64,000 nt of DNA, taken from contig OX438750.1 in assembly GCA_949316235.1 (NCBI GenBank), positions 1,750,501-1,814,500 of the forward strand. The letters are read 5' to 3'. The position numbers were made by a program, and so were the translations under genes. This stretch comes from Oegoconia quadripuncta. Lineage: Eukaryota; Arthropoda; Insecta; Lepidoptera; Autostichidae. Shown piece after piece: positions 8,563 to 19,193 of this stretch; the stretch's first letter is position 1; every line of letters starts with the position of its first letter. The notes under the pieces are model-generated. The model worked only from the letters and a program-made list of their open reading frames with translations. It did not search any database and had not been told where the DNA came from.

Positions 8563-11500
8563 GGTTCGAGATCATATTATTTGTTCTAGCGGCAATATAA
8601 ACAAAGTCCATTTAAGCATCGGCGATCAAAAACATAGTTGGTTAATTGATACAGGAGCATCAATATCTGCAATAAAGTGTGATCAATTGAGATGTTTACA
8701 TGTTCAATTGCATTCTGAGAAGTTAAGCATAAATGGCATTGGCGGCAAAGTTGTTTCGAATGGTTATGTATTTTTAAATTTAAATCATGAGGGAAAAGTA
8801 TTTAGAAATAAATTTTATGTTTTTGATGCGTTACCATGTGAAACTGACGGCATATTAGGCCAAGACTTTTTAAGCTTTTATCACGCATTTATTGATTATG
8901 AATTAAACACGTTAAGATTGGCCACAGATAACGATCAGGCCGTTACGTTACCACTTCAAATCTCACAGTCCGACTGTAACTCTTCTTTAATAATTCCCGC
9001 TAGGTGTGAAAAAATTTGTTATGTTAATACCCGTATAGAACAAGATTGTGTTATACGATCGCAAGAGTTATGTCAAGGTGTTTATATAGCGAGCGTTATT
9101 GCGCGTCCTGTGAAGGGAAAGGTGCCAATAAAAATTTTAAATACGAGAGAAAGTGACGTAAAATTAAGTAAATTTAAGTTGGAAACTTCAGACCTTAGCG
9201 ATTACAATATTTGTTCATTCAAAAAACCAAACATTAATGCAGATCGAGTAAAAGAATTATTTGCTCATTTAAATTTAGATTATTTAAATACGGATGAAAG
9301 AATATCAGTCGAAAGTATTTGCGCCAAGTTTTCTGACATATTTCAACTGCCCGGAGATAAGTTAACAGTGACAAACTTATATGAACAATCCATTCAGTTA
9401 AAAGCAAATACCACACCAGTTTATTCAAAACCATATAGGCTTCCGCATTCTCAAAAAATAGAAATTGATAAGCAAATCGAGCAGATGATAACGGATGACG
9501 TCATTGAGGAAAGTCGTAGCGAGTGGTCTAGCCCACTCTTGCTAGTTCCAAAAAAGACAGATACGTCGGGTAACAAGAAATGGCGCGTAGTAATCGACTA
9601 CAGAAAATTAAACGATTGCATTCAAGACGATAAATTTCCGTTACCAAATATAGCAGACATTTTGGATTCGCTTTCAGGAGCTATCTATTTTACACATTAG
9701 GACCTTTATCAGGGATTTTATCAATTATCTATTGATCCCGACAGTAGAAAATACACAGCGTTTACGACAGGTAAAAATCAGTATCATATGACCCGGCTAC
9801 CGATGGGTTTGAAAACGAGCCCCAGTTCGTTCAGCCGAATGATGACTATAGCTATGTCTGGTCTCAATTACGAGCAGTGTATAGTGTACCAAGATGATTT
9901 AGCCGTTTTTGGACGAAATATAAACTCCCATAATCAAAATTTATTAGACGTTTTTACTAGGCTGAGACAGGTAAATCTAAAATTAAATCCGGACAAATGC
10001 AAATTTTTACAAAAAGAAATAATATATTTAGGTCATGTTGTCTCTGAAAAAGGTGTTTTGCCTGATCCACAAAAAATTCAAGTATTAGAGAACTATCCCA
10101 GACCAAATTGTACCAGTGAGGTGAAACGATTCGTTGCCTTCGCAAATTATTATAGAAAATTTATGGACAATTTTGCACAGGTTGTTATGCCATTAAATAA
10201 ATTATTGCGGAAAAATACACAATTCGTTTGGACCGATGAATGTGAACAGGCTTTTAAAAATTTGAAATTCACATTAACTAATCCCCCGGTATTACCATAT
10301 CCAGATTTTTCACCAAATAATGAGTTCATATTACAAACCGACGCTTCCGGGATGGCAATCGGCTCTGTCCTATGTAACGGAGACGGTCGCCCCATAGCAT
10401 ACGCAAGTAGAGGTTTAAACAAAGCGGAACTCAACTATCCCACTATAGAAAAGGAACTTTTGGCTATAGTGTGGAGTATAAAATACTTTCGCCCATATTT
10501 ATATGGTAGAAAATTTAGAATACAGACTGACCATAGGCCATTAATGTATCTTTTCAATATGCGTGATCCATCTAGCAGATTGCTAAAATTTCGATTATGT
10601 TTGGAGGAATACAATTATACAGTGGAGTACATAAAGGGAAACAGTAATGCGGCAGCTGACGCACTATCACGAATAGTTCTAACATCAAAACAACTTACTG
10701 AAATAAATCAACACGTAATAAGTGTAATGACAAGAAACCAAAGGAGAATGCAACAAGCTATGAGTGACGCACAGTCAAGTTCATCAGTTGGTAGTAATCC
10801 GAACAGCAATAGGACTGATCACCCTAGAGTTGTTGAGATCCTAAAGAAACCGATAAATTTAACCGAGCTGACGTGCACCACAACCACAAATATTAGGAAA
10901 TTGTTTACTGAGAGACTTGTAACGGAGGAGACTAACTATTTTTTCTATGTACCATCTAAGTGTACAATTTACGTTAAGCCTTATTCTCGATCATTACCCA
11001 CGCGAGACGTGCTAGTGAGAGATATAGGTTTACTATGTAAAAAATTATCTATAAATGAATTATGCATAATGAAAAAAGAGGAAAATAAATATTTAATTGA
11101 AGAATTAAGTAAGGGAATAAAAAAATATCCCAATGATAGGTACGTACCGCGATTATGTATAGTTAAATGTGTTCAAAGAATTGACAATTTAGATAACAGA
11201 CGTGTTATACTAAACGATTTTCACTTATTGCCCACTAGTGGCCATGTAGGTATTAGAAGGATGTCCAATAATATAAAGAGGCACTATTTTTGGCCTTCTA
11301 TGGAAAAGGACATAAAAGACTTCATTTCTAAGTGTCCTAAATGTCAGACGCAAAAGTATTCGGTACAGACGAAGCAACCAATGTCAATAACCACAACGGC
11401 TAATGCAGCATTCGAAAAAATATTTTTAGATATTGTAGGACCAATCAGCAAAGACGACAGTAATTATTCTTACATTTTAACTCTGCAGTGTGAATTAACA

Positions 11501-12220
11501 AAGTTCACTGAAGCATACCCATTGCAGTCGAAAAATTCAACAAGTGTGGCTAAGGCTTTTGTCGAGCAGTTTATATTAAGGTTTGGCATTCCTAAGGTGA
11601 TAGCGACGGATCGAGGCTCAGAGTTTATATCAAGTACCATGAAAGAGGTTAGTAAACTGTTAAAAATTACCCAAATTTTTTCAACAGCATACCACCACGA
11701 GAGTATTGGCGCATTAGAAAATACTCACAAGACCATGGGTGCGTATCTTAGAATAAACTCAGAAAATCAAGGTAGTACCTGGAGTAGCTGGCTGCCATAT
11801 TGGTGCTTTGCATATAACAACAGTGTCCATTGTGAAACCAAATATACACCACACGAATTAGTTTTTGGAAAAACATGTAATCTGCCTTCTAATTTACGTA
11901 ATAATATTGAGCCACTATATAACTATGACGACTATCCATTGGAATTAAAATATCGCCTACAGATAAGTCAAAAAGATGCGAGAGAGAATCTAAGTACAAG
12001 TAAAACTTTAAGAAAATCTAAATATGACAAGAAACTGAATCCAGTTTATTATAATAAAAACGATTGGGTTTTGTTAAGGAATCCACTAGGAGATAAGACT
12101 AAGAGTATATATCTAGGGCCCTACTTAGTTTTAGAGGATTTGTGTCCGAATGTAAAAATATTAATTAAAGGAAAAGAAGAAACTGTTCATAAAAACAGGA
12201 CAAAACTGTTTAGAAGTTAA
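8543..12220 (+). pseudogene. pol: Retrotransposon Pol: protease, RT, RNase H, integrase; one internal stop
   Basis: A frame open from 8543 overlaps gag and lies +1 relative to it. In order: aspartic protease (LIDTGAS, DTG at 8648); reverse transcriptase (WRVVIDYRKLN; catalytic YQDD in place of the commoner YxDD variants YIDD/YLDD); RNase H (LQTDASGMAIGSVL, IEKELLAIVW, TDHRPL); integrase with an HHCC zinc finger (SGHVGIRR...CPKCQ) and D,D-E core (LDIVGP, TDRGSEF, GALENTH). The frame ends at TAA 12218-12220. A TAG at 9698-9700 interrupts RT just before its first catalytic Asp (motif A), where the family has a Leu codon. No other lesion is visible. About 1,225 codons in all; as it stands RT and integrase would not be made unless the stop is read through. 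Confidence 0.88.
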
Positions 12221-12320
12221 TTTTAAACACTCATTCTATAAGGTATTATGTAATCTTATTCTTTCATTTATTATAGTAGTTAATTATAAAAAAAAAATGT
12301 AATGTAAATTTTTTTTTCCC

Positions 12321-12333
12321 ATTGCGGGGAAGG
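12321..12333 (+). other. Polypurine tract
   Basis: ATTGCGGGGAAGG lies immediately before the 3' LTR and is the expected plus-strand primer. Confidence 0.75.
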
Positions 12334-12464
12334 TGTAGTGTATGTATACGTAGAGTCTACACCTGTATGTGTAACCCATTTATATGTTAGATAATACTAC
12401 AATAAAGCCAGTCTATCATCAATATTCGGTGTGTTCCTTTCGGCTCATCAGTCCCATCCTCACA
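12334..12464 (+). repeat. 3' LTR
   Basis: 131 bp, identical to the 5' LTR, followed by the CCAG target duplication. Confidence 0.92.
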
Positions 12465-12628
12465 CCAGTGTCAACTGCTTAAGACGCATCTCTGTTGATA
12501 CAGCGTCAAGACTTGTATTGAGATTGGTTTATTAATACGGGCCTAACTGTCCTAACTTCGATTACATCCTCCTTTTTCCTAATTAGATTTCCTACAAATA
12601 CCTAGGATAGTGTAATAAGGGCAGCGCG

Positions 12629-13030
12629 GCTTTTTGGCGGGAACTCGGCGAGCGAAGTAGCATTTTTCTTTGTAATTCTTATAATTTGTGCATTCTAACT
12701 TTTGAAGCTTAATAATGGCAGAATATTGTGCAGCAAATGTTAGTGTTGGTGTACAGGTGGAAGGAAGTGTAAATTAAAGTGCGTAACGGAGCTTTCGGGT
12801 TCCCACAAGAAGCCGCCAAAATCTTTTGTAAAGCATTCTGCCACTTTACTGAAGAATGACTTGACCGTGACTAGACTCTGTATACGCCAAGTATACGACG
12901 AATTACTTGTTTTGACTGAGACTGACTTATAAACTGAAGAAATAAGAGAAATTTTTTCACTCGAAACTGGCAGTAATGTCCCTCGACAGTGAGGTTGACT
13001 GGTTGCCATCCTCAAAAATAAGAAGAAGAA
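12629..13030 (+). mobile_element. R5 retroposon, full-length copy
   Basis: About 402 bp from GCTTTTTGGCGGGAACTCGG to an (AAG)n tail, flanked by the exact 10-bp duplication GGGCAGCGCG (12619-12628 and 13031-13040). No tRNA promoter boxes are visible. Its first part resembles the start of the deleted LINE at 26840-27000, so it looks like a LINE-derived nonautonomous retroposon with a 5' UTR piece joined to a separate 3' end. Confidence 0.75.
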
Positions 13031-13143
13031 GGGCAGCGCGCCATTGTTTTTCTTTTTAATTGAGTTTAGGCAAGGGCAATTACTGTAGAATCTATATGAT
13101 AACAACAAGAAAGCAAATTTTACTCGCAGGAAATAGAACATAC

Positions 13144-13345
13144 TTGCAAAACATGCCTATCCATCCTCTCTCCGTTCTGCGGCGCCAGCGGGAACATTGT
13201 GACTCCATGGTCATGGGGTAATGGTTGTACTGGGCAGTAACCTCCTCCCTCCAGCTCATAGAGGGCTTCGTTCTCAAAGTCACAGCCGCTGGTCTTTTGT
13301 ACTGGCTGAGCGAAGACCGGTTCGTCGCACGAAGACATTGCTGCT
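13144..13345 (-). CDS. PLCE1: PLC-epsilon exon: linker after RasGEF
   Basis: One base completes the previous Arg codon, then 67 codons encode AAMSSCDEPVFAQPVQKTSG, an acidic stretch, HDHGVTMFPLAPQNGERMDR and HVLQ. The acceptor TTACTTCCAG precedes 13345 and the donor CAA|GTATGT follows 13144. Entry phase matches the exon at 19701, and the phase-0 exit matches the start at 5074. The last third resembles, by recall, the HDHGTELIPW...VHQFLLQ segment of vertebrate PLC epsilon between the RasGEF and PH parts. The vertebrate protein then has a beta-rich HYD..THLS segment that I do not find in any following exon. Confidence 0.7.
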
Positions 13346-13522
13346 CTGGAAGTAAGTGATTTATTTGAAGAAGGTACATTTTAGGGTACAAATATTATAA
13401 TTTCGCTTGGTTATGCTTCCGTGTAACCTGCAGTAATCATTTTCACAATTAGTATGCAGTATACCTTCTATCAATACAGTGGGGAGAATTTAAGCGTGAC
13501 TAATGGATACGACTGACTAAAT

Positions 13523-13778
13523 TGACGACCTGTTTCGTGTAGTGGTTAGCAACTCCGACCACTATACCAAATAGGCCCCGCTAGGGGCATATGTTTGTGT
13601 GATGAATACGGACATGGTGTACCCGAGTTATGGATGTTTTCATTTATAATAAGTATTTATTTACAAAAAAAAAATGTATCTATGTAGTATATCAACCATC
13701 TGGTATCCACAACACAAGCCTATAGTTGCGTACTGTGGAACTAAATGGCGCTGTGTCAAGGATATTCATTATTATTAT
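13523..13778 (+). repeat. SINE-C copy with deleted B box
   Basis: Full-length except that the tRNA-like head lacks about 14 bp ('ttgcgggttcgaat'). That removes the internal pol III B box, so this copy cannot start its own transcription. Confidence 0.8.
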
Positions 13779-13789
13779 TATACTATTTA

Positions 13790-13990
13790 TATTATACTAT
13801 TCGCCTGCGTGGAATAACTTTATCGTGATGAAATATATCCTATGTCTCAATCCACTATACCTATACATATACCAAATTTCATCCAAATCCGTTCATCCGT
13901 TTCGCCGTGATTAAGCAACAAACAAATATCCAAAGTACTGTGGAACTAGATGGCGCTCTGTGTATGTCTAAGGATATTTATTTATTTATA
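13790..13990 (+). repeat. RTE-type conserved repeat and SINE-C 3' fragment
   Basis: 13790-13920 repeats 'accaaatttcatccaaatcc' and neighbours as at 780-986. 13935-13990 is the last 55 bp of a SINE-C ('gtggaactagatggcgct'). Confidence 0.65.
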
Positions 13991-14196
13991 TTTATCTCGC
14001 AGTGTTGCTCTTGTTGGCTGACCGACTATGCTTGCCTGGTACCAGAAGTTTAGGTTCAAAGGTAGTAAATATCTTCAGGAGGAGCGTTATGATCATTTCT
14101 TACGGAGTTATGGTGTTTAAGTGGATAATCAACCAAATCTGGTCCAAGAGTTGTCTAAATCTGCTTGAAATATGCTCGTCTAGTATGAGTAAATTA

Positions 14197-14368
14197 TAAA
14201 ATAATAAATATTTCGGACACTTACACCAATCATCTAGATCCAAACTAAGCAAAGCTTGTACTATGGATACTAGATAACGGATAAACATACATAAATATTT
14301 ATATAAATATCCATGACTCAGGAATAAATGTTTATAGTCATCACACAAACAATTACCCGTCGCGGGAT
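14197..14368 (-). repeat. SINE-B, head truncated
   Basis: Matches SINE-B from its 3' end up to the B-box region, where it breaks into unrelated sequence at 'gcgggattctttc'. Confidence 0.8.
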
Positions 14369-14462
14369 TCTTTCTTGACTCTTTGAATTAATTAGGTGGT
14401 ATAGTTGTTAGAATTCTATAAGTAGTACTAAGATATAATTTAAGCACAATATAAAAAGGATA

Positions 14463-14885
14463 TATTAGGTCCTTACCGAAAAATTGGCGTTTTGTATGAA
14501 GAATTTCATTGAGACTGTTTTCTCCATACAAGCATTTTTGAATCTTTTTTAGGAACGGCAAATCCAAATTTAGCTATACTTTGTGTGTATTATCGGATAA
14601 CATTAAGTTAAATATAGTCAGTGTTAATTTTTAAAAGTAACCGCTTCGTAAAAGTTTCTGCGAATCTAAGAAATAATATGGGAAGCTCATGAAAAGAGCT
14701 GTGTTCAAGTTTTTTTTATTATGTGATTTAGCTCGGACATTAAAAAAATATTTCATGTGAAACCTTGAAAATAAATATTTTCCAAATTAAAAACAAATTT
14801 GGAAATAGCTATAGAATCGTAGGAGTTGGTACATTGTTGTGATTAACGAAGAAAAAAATCTCCAATTTCATAGGTAAAGACTATT
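14463..14885. mobile_element. MITE R11, about 420 bp
   Basis: Ends are TATTAGGTCCTTAC and its inverse GTAAAGAC; inner TIR blocks are 'aaattggcgttttgtatgaa' and 'ccaatttcatagg'. Another nearly complete copy is at 63166-63592 and a truncated one at 32908-33220. TA-flanked ends fit the Tc1/mariner group. No coding capacity. Confidence 0.75.
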
Positions 14886-15157
14886 TAGAAATTAAGTAAA
14901 CAAAATTAAAATCAAAAAAATCAAAATCAAAAAAAATGCTTTATTTTGTAGGTACACAGGGTACACTTAAAATAGTCAGATTTTACATTTTTAAAGCTAC
15001 TGCTTGTTCAAAAGGCAATTTTCCCCTGAGAAGAACAAGCAAGAAACTCGAGAGGTCGCTCTTTTTAAAAAAAGGTTTTTATATTACAAAATTATTATTT
15101 TATATTATAATATTTCATTATTAATTGTGAAATAGCCTGGTTATGCGAACGGGCTGG

Positions 15158-18064
15158 TTATGTCCATGATTGTTTATCATCTAAATAATCTGATATTTTA
15201 TAATATGCTTTCTTAATAAGTTTCTGTTTTATAGTATCTTTAAATTTATTGAAAGGAAGATTTTGTATATCAACAGGAACTTTATTGAAAAAGCGTATAC
15301 ATAACCCTTTGAATGAATTACTGACTTTGTGGAGGCGACTTATGTGACCTGCAAGTTTATCTTTATTTCTTGTATTGACATCATGTTTATCACTATTTTT
15401 CCTAAATGATGCTATATTTTTTTTGACATATATTAGATTTTCAAAAATGTACTGTGACGAAAAGGTTAGAATATTATACTCTTTAAATCTGTCTCTAAGT
15501 GACACTGCAGGTCTCAATTGATAAATTGCGCGAACGGCTCGTTTTTGTAAAACAAAGATTGTATTTATATCCGCGGCATTGCCCCACAGCAAGATACCGT
15601 AAGACATCAGGCTATGGAAATAACTAAAATATACTAATCTAGCAGTATTTACGTCCGATATTTGTCTAATTTTTTTGACTGCATACGCTGCAGAGCTGAG
15701 CTTCTTCGCCAATTTATGGATATGAGGACCCCATTGTAATTTGGCGTCCAAAGTAATGCCCAAAAATACAGTCGACTCAACAAGGTCTAGAGTGACATTT
15801 TTTATCATTATATTTGTGGGCACCTCCCTGACATTAGACAGTACAAATTTTACACATTTAGTTTTTTTCTCATTCAGTAACAAATTATTTGCCGTAAACC
15901 ATTCTACTATTTGAGAAATAGCGTTGTTCACGTCGTCATAATTTAATTTTAGTCTATTTACTTTAAACATTACAGAGGTATCGTCAGCAAACAATACTAT
16001 TTCATGTTTATCGTTTACAAGGTTTGGCAAGTCATTTATGTAAACCAAAAACAAAAATGGTCCGAGAATGGAGCCCTGTGGGACGCCCATACAGACTGTC
16101 GACCCTGACGATGTATTACCACTGATATCAACCCTCTGAACTCGGTTACTCAAATAAGAATTCAGAAGGTCGAGAGCTCGGCCGGTTACACCATAATGAC
16201 GTAATTTCCTGATTAAAGTGTCGTGATGGACGCAATCAAAGGCCTTGGACAAGTCGCAAAATACTCCTATTGCATCCCGCGCATCTTCCCAAGCCTCAAA
16301 AATATATTGTAAGAGCTCGACACCTGCATCGGTTGTCGAGCGGCCCCTTGTAAAACCGAATTGTTTATATGACATTAGATTGTTACTGTAAAAATAACTC
16401 GATATCTGATTTAATATAATTTTTTCAAAGATTTTGCTGAGAGTCGGTAGTATTGAAATAGGTCTAAAATTAGAGGGGTCTGATGTACTACCGGCTTTAA
16501 ATAAAGGTATGACTTTACTGTGCTTCATCAGATCAGGAAATATGCCATCATCAGTACATTTATTAAAGATATAAGCTAAGTGTGGTGAAATACAATCAAT
16601 TACGGCACTAATAATTTTTACTGATAAACCGTGAAGGTCGGCAGTTTTTTTCTTGTCTAAAGAACGAAATGCTTTTAAGATGTCTATAGGACTTACATGA
16701 TTAAATTTAAAATGGGAGTCACAAATCTCCACATTTTGTTTAAGTAGCGATTCAGCGAGTGTGGGACATGAATTCAGAGAATTTGTAGTTAATATTGGGA
16801 TATCAGTAAAGAATTTTTCAAAAGCTTCTGCAACTTCTAATTGTGAAGTTAGAATTCGATCATTAATTTTTAATCGCGTATCAGTGTTAAGAGTTTTAAA
16901 TTTGCCAGTTTCGCTATTTATAACTTTCCAAGTTGTCTTTACTATGTCCGCGCTATTCTTTATTTTATTATTTATAAAATTTGATTTTGCTGTGGCACAA
17001 GCTCGCTTGAATATTTTCGAGTATTGCCTAACATATTCAATAAAACTTTCGCTCTTATTATATGTCCTTTCATCATAAAGCTCATATAACTTTTGCCTAC
17101 TTTTATGAATTCCCACCGTCGCCCAATCACTAAAAACGAGGGAATTGTTGATTTTAGCAGATTTTGCTAAGAAAACTTTATTACTTTCAGTTTTTAAAAT
17201 GTCAAAAACTGATTTGTATAATACATTGGGATCGTCGCAGTACGGTAAATAATCTAATTTCGCAGTCACTTTACTCTTATATTGATCGAGTAGTGACTCA
17301 GTTACTGGCAAGTACGATATATCTCTTTTCAGCGTTTTATTAATTGCTATGTTAAAAACCGCTAACTGACCACAGTGATCTGAACTTAATTTATTTAAAA
17401 TAGATTTATCACTGGGTTGTAAATTCGAGAAAATGTTATCAATGCAAGTAGCTGATGTAGAAGCTATTCTAGTGGGCACTGAAAAAAGATTAGCAAGATT
17501 ATAGCAACTGAAGAAAGATTTAAGTCTTCTGGTTTGAATGCTATCTTCTAATATGTTTATATTAAAATCTCCGCAAATTACAATGTATTTATTTGAATTA
17601 GTAATTTTACACAGGATTTCATCCATGATTTTCTCAAATAATTCATAAGATGAAGAAGGGGGTTTATATACACATAATACAGTAAGCCGCGCAATTTCCA
17701 CACAGGCTATTTCAATAGTTCGCTCAACAGAAAGGTTTACAATATCGAGGCGCTCTTTAAATTTAATATTATTACGAATTAGAATGAGACTACCGCCTCG
17801 TATTGCCTTCGTCCTGCTGAACGAGCTTGCAATCTGGTACTCCTTGAAGCCGAACATGAGCTCACATTGCTTATACCAGTGCTCCGTTATACATAATACA
17901 TCAATGTTAGTGCAGCTCATGAACAGCTCCACCTCTAGTTCTTTGCCACTCATACCCTGAATATTTTGGTGTACCAGATTAATGCATTTTTGAATTTTTA
18001 AACCATTTTTTTTATATCTATTTTGGGGCGTGGCAACCCTTTTATAATTTTTCTTTTCAAACAT
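15158..18064 (-). CDS. LINE-a ORF2: endonuclease and reverse transcriptase, 968 aa, intact
   Basis: Makes the nick at the genomic target and copies element RNA onto it. Residues about 25-250 are an APE-type endonuclease: LVHQNIQGM, ITEHW, the GDFNIN catalytic block, then SSDHCGQLA near its end. Residues about 430-760 are the reverse transcriptase: NFRPISILPTLSKIFEK, QFGFTRGRST, LSKAFDCVHHDTL, GVPQGSILGPFLFLVYINDL and the catalytic LFADDTS. A C-terminal thumb-like region ends YYKISDYLDD, the segment also seen in LINE-b fragments. No stop or frameshift interrupts it, so the copy is young and could supply enzyme in trans. The start at 18064 is the first Met of the open frame. Confidence 0.9.
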   Translation of the reverse strand: MFEKKNYKRVATPQNRYKKNGLKIQKCINLVHQNIQGMSGKELEVELFMSCTNIDVLCITEHWYKQCELMFGFKEYQIASSFSRTKAIRGGSLILIRNNIKFKERLDIVNLSVERTIEIACVEIARLTVLCVYKPPSSSYELFEKIMDEILCKITNSNKYIVICGDFNINILEDSIQTRRLKSFFSCYNLANLFSVPTRIASTSATCIDNIFSNLQPSDKSILNKLSSDHCGQLAVFNIAINKTLKRDISYLPVTESLLDQYKSKVTAKLDYLPYCDDPNVLYKSVFDILKTESNKVFLAKSAKINNSLVFSDWATVGIHKSRQKLYELYDERTYNKSESFIEYVRQYSKIFKRACATAKSNFINNKIKNSADIVKTTWKVINSETGKFKTLNTDTRLKINDRILTSQLEVAEAFEKFFTDIPILTTNSLNSCPTLAESLLKQNVEICDSHFKFNHVSPIDILKAFRSLDKKKTADLHGLSVKIISAVIDCISPHLAYIFNKCTDDGIFPDLMKHSKVIPLFKAGSTSDPSNFRPISILPTLSKIFEKIILNQISSYFYSNNLMSYKQFGFTRGRSTTDAGVELLQYIFEAWEDARDAIGVFCDLSKAFDCVHHDTLIRKLRHYGVTGRALDLLNSYLSNRVQRVDISGNTSSGSTVCMGVPQGSILGPFLFLVYINDLPNLVNDKHEIVLFADDTSVMFKVNRLKLNYDDVNNAISQIVEWFTANNLLLNEKKTKCVKFVLSNVREVPTNIMIKNVTLDLVESTVFLGITLDAKLQWGPHIHKLAKKLSSAAYAVKKIRQISDVNTARLVYFSYFHSLMSYGILLWGNAADINTIFVLQKRAVRAIYQLRPAVSLRDRFKEYNILTFSSQYIFENLIYVKKNIASFRKNSDKHDVNTRNKDKLAGHISRLHKVSNSFKGLCIRFFNKVPVDIQNLPFNKFKDTIKQKLIKKAYYKISDYLDDKQSWT

Positions 18065-18105
18065 ATATTTTATAATGCCAGAGGTAGTCTCTGTTGTCTT
18101 ATGAT

Positions 18106-18690
18106 TTAATTTAAATTATTTGGAATGATTTCCAAGGATTTATTAATAATTAATGGCTGCCCAATAGAGGCGCCTGTTGGGTCAGTCACTAAAGTGACCG
18201 AATTTAAAATAAAATAGGATAGCATATTTGCTAATTGTCTCCTAAAATATTTGGGAAGATAATAATTATCTCCTGTCACATAGAAATATTTGGAACTAAT
18301 AAATTTATTAGTGTCAAAAAAATTAAATTTATTTTCATGACGACATGTCAGAGTATGCAATGTTAAATTTAAATTATGTCTAAAGTCATTTTCATTTTTT
18401 TTTAAACTCTGGCTAAATGGAAATGCAAACAATAAAACTTTATGAACATTACGACAGAGAATACGAAAGCACGGAAACAGACTGGAACGCGTTTTCACGA
18501 TGATTATGATAGGTAGAAACCGAATTAAGATCTGTTCCCAAAATACTGGCATTACCTCGTTGTATAGCAATGCTAATAAGCTGCCCGAGGTAGCTGCCAG
18601 CTGTTTTATTACCAGAGATCTGAATAATATCCGAAGATAGATCTTTAAACAATCTAATGTTTTCACAATTTTCCTAACACCACTACAACG
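18106..18690 (-). pseudogene. LINE-a ORF1 remnant (esterase-like), frameshifted and truncated
   Basis: Two overlapping frames must be combined. One (18652-18449) gives LGQLISIAIQRGNASILGTD and the other (about 18470-18106) gives VLLFAFPFSQSLKKNENDFR through DNYYLPKYFRRQLANMLSYF. The protein ends 39 bp before ORF2. ORF1 proteins of CR1-group LINEs often carry an SGNH esterase domain, and the late G-D-N-Y-L.....L block would suit its C-terminal motif. The 5' part is missing. A related piece lies at 45570-45662. Confidence 0.55.
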
Positions 18691-18702
18691 AAGCCGTTGT
18701 CT

Positions 18703-18990
18703 TTTTTTTATGCACAACGGGTTCGTACATGTTAAGTGAAGATGAGGTCGAAGGTGGAAACGTACTAACCCGGAAACCCCAACATATTTGGGGGACTGTC
18801 TATCTTATCTCTGACAACCGGAACACAACAATGCTATTAACATTGCTGCTTGGCGGCAGATTTAGATAAGAAGGTGGTAGCTAGCCAGGCGGACATTTTA
18901 ATTTGCTCTACCACCAACCAAACCGAGGACTTGAACATGTACCCCGCTGGGGATCGAACCCGCGACCTCCTAATCATAAACCCAATGTTT
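18703..18990 (-). repeat. SINE-A copy
   Basis: Runs from the T-rich tail ('ttttttttatgcacaacggg') to the tRNA-like head, breaking off at 'acccaatgttt'. Its tail abuts the truncated 5' end of LINE-a. The B box ('gggatcgaacccgcgacctc') is intact. Confidence 0.85.
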
Positions 18991-19193
18991 CTTTTTGGTA
19001 AAATAATAATTCGTTGACAAACAGTGTCCACAGATAAAATTTTTCAGAAAACATATTCATTTAACACCACCAGAACTATATACAGACAAATACATCGACA
19101 TGGCCAAAAAAAAAATTTTATGTACCTATGTGCCATGGTTTCCAAAAGCGCACGAACAACCACAGCCCCTGCTTCTCTGTTTTATTTTTTATT

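Larger units (their letters stand above)
6301..12464 (+). mobile_element. Complete Ty3/gypsy-type LTR retrotransposon, mdg1/412-like (6164 bp)
   Basis: Two identical 131-bp LTRs (TG...CA) are flanked by the 4-bp target duplication CCAG (6297-6300 and 12465-12468). Between them lie a primer-binding site, a leader ORF, gag, a protease-RT-RNase H-integrase frame and a purine tract. No env is present. The order RT-RNase H-integrase defines Ty3/gypsy. The STAYHHESIGALENTHKT integrase segment and a tRNA-Arg-like primer site point to the mdg1/412 lineage. Identical LTRs mean a recent insertion, yet pol has one internal stop. It sits inside two or three older MITEs in a PLCE1 intron and has the same orientation as none of the exons (the gene is on the minus strand). 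Confidence 0.9.
5722..12546. mobile_element. MITE R7, split by younger insertions
   Basis: The left half (5722-5976) and right half (12469-12546) together match the intact 334-bp copy at 54292-54625. Both have TIRs based on TTAGGCCCGTATTAATAAAC. The interruption consists of R8 and the LTR retrotransposon. Confidence 0.7.
5552..12619. mobile_element. Possible outer inverted-repeat element (R9) of the nest
   Basis: CTTATTACACTATCCTA at 5552 recurs inverted as TAGGATAGTGTAATAAG ending near 12619. About 170 bp on the left and 60 bp on the right separate these ends from the R7 element inside. This would be the oldest layer of the nest. The short repeat and unclear target duplication keep confidence low. 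Confidence 0.4.
14903..18700 (-). mobile_element. LINE-a: nearly complete non-LTR retrotransposon, 5' truncated
   Basis: Read on the minus strand: a truncated ORF1, an intact ORF2 (18064-15158), about 230 bp of 3' UTR and a tail of TTTTGAT repeats (14903-14940) in place of poly(A). The clade is CR1/jockey group, Daphne-like by its 3' tail and ORF order; the exact name is uncertain. At least five more 3' ends of this family lie in the window (23362, 39425, 41119, 43215, 46697), so it has been very active. Confidence 0.85.

Noticed and set aside
7348..12220. An envelope gene that would make the element an errantivirus
   Set aside because: Only 113 bp lie between the end of pol and the 3' LTR; there is no room for env.
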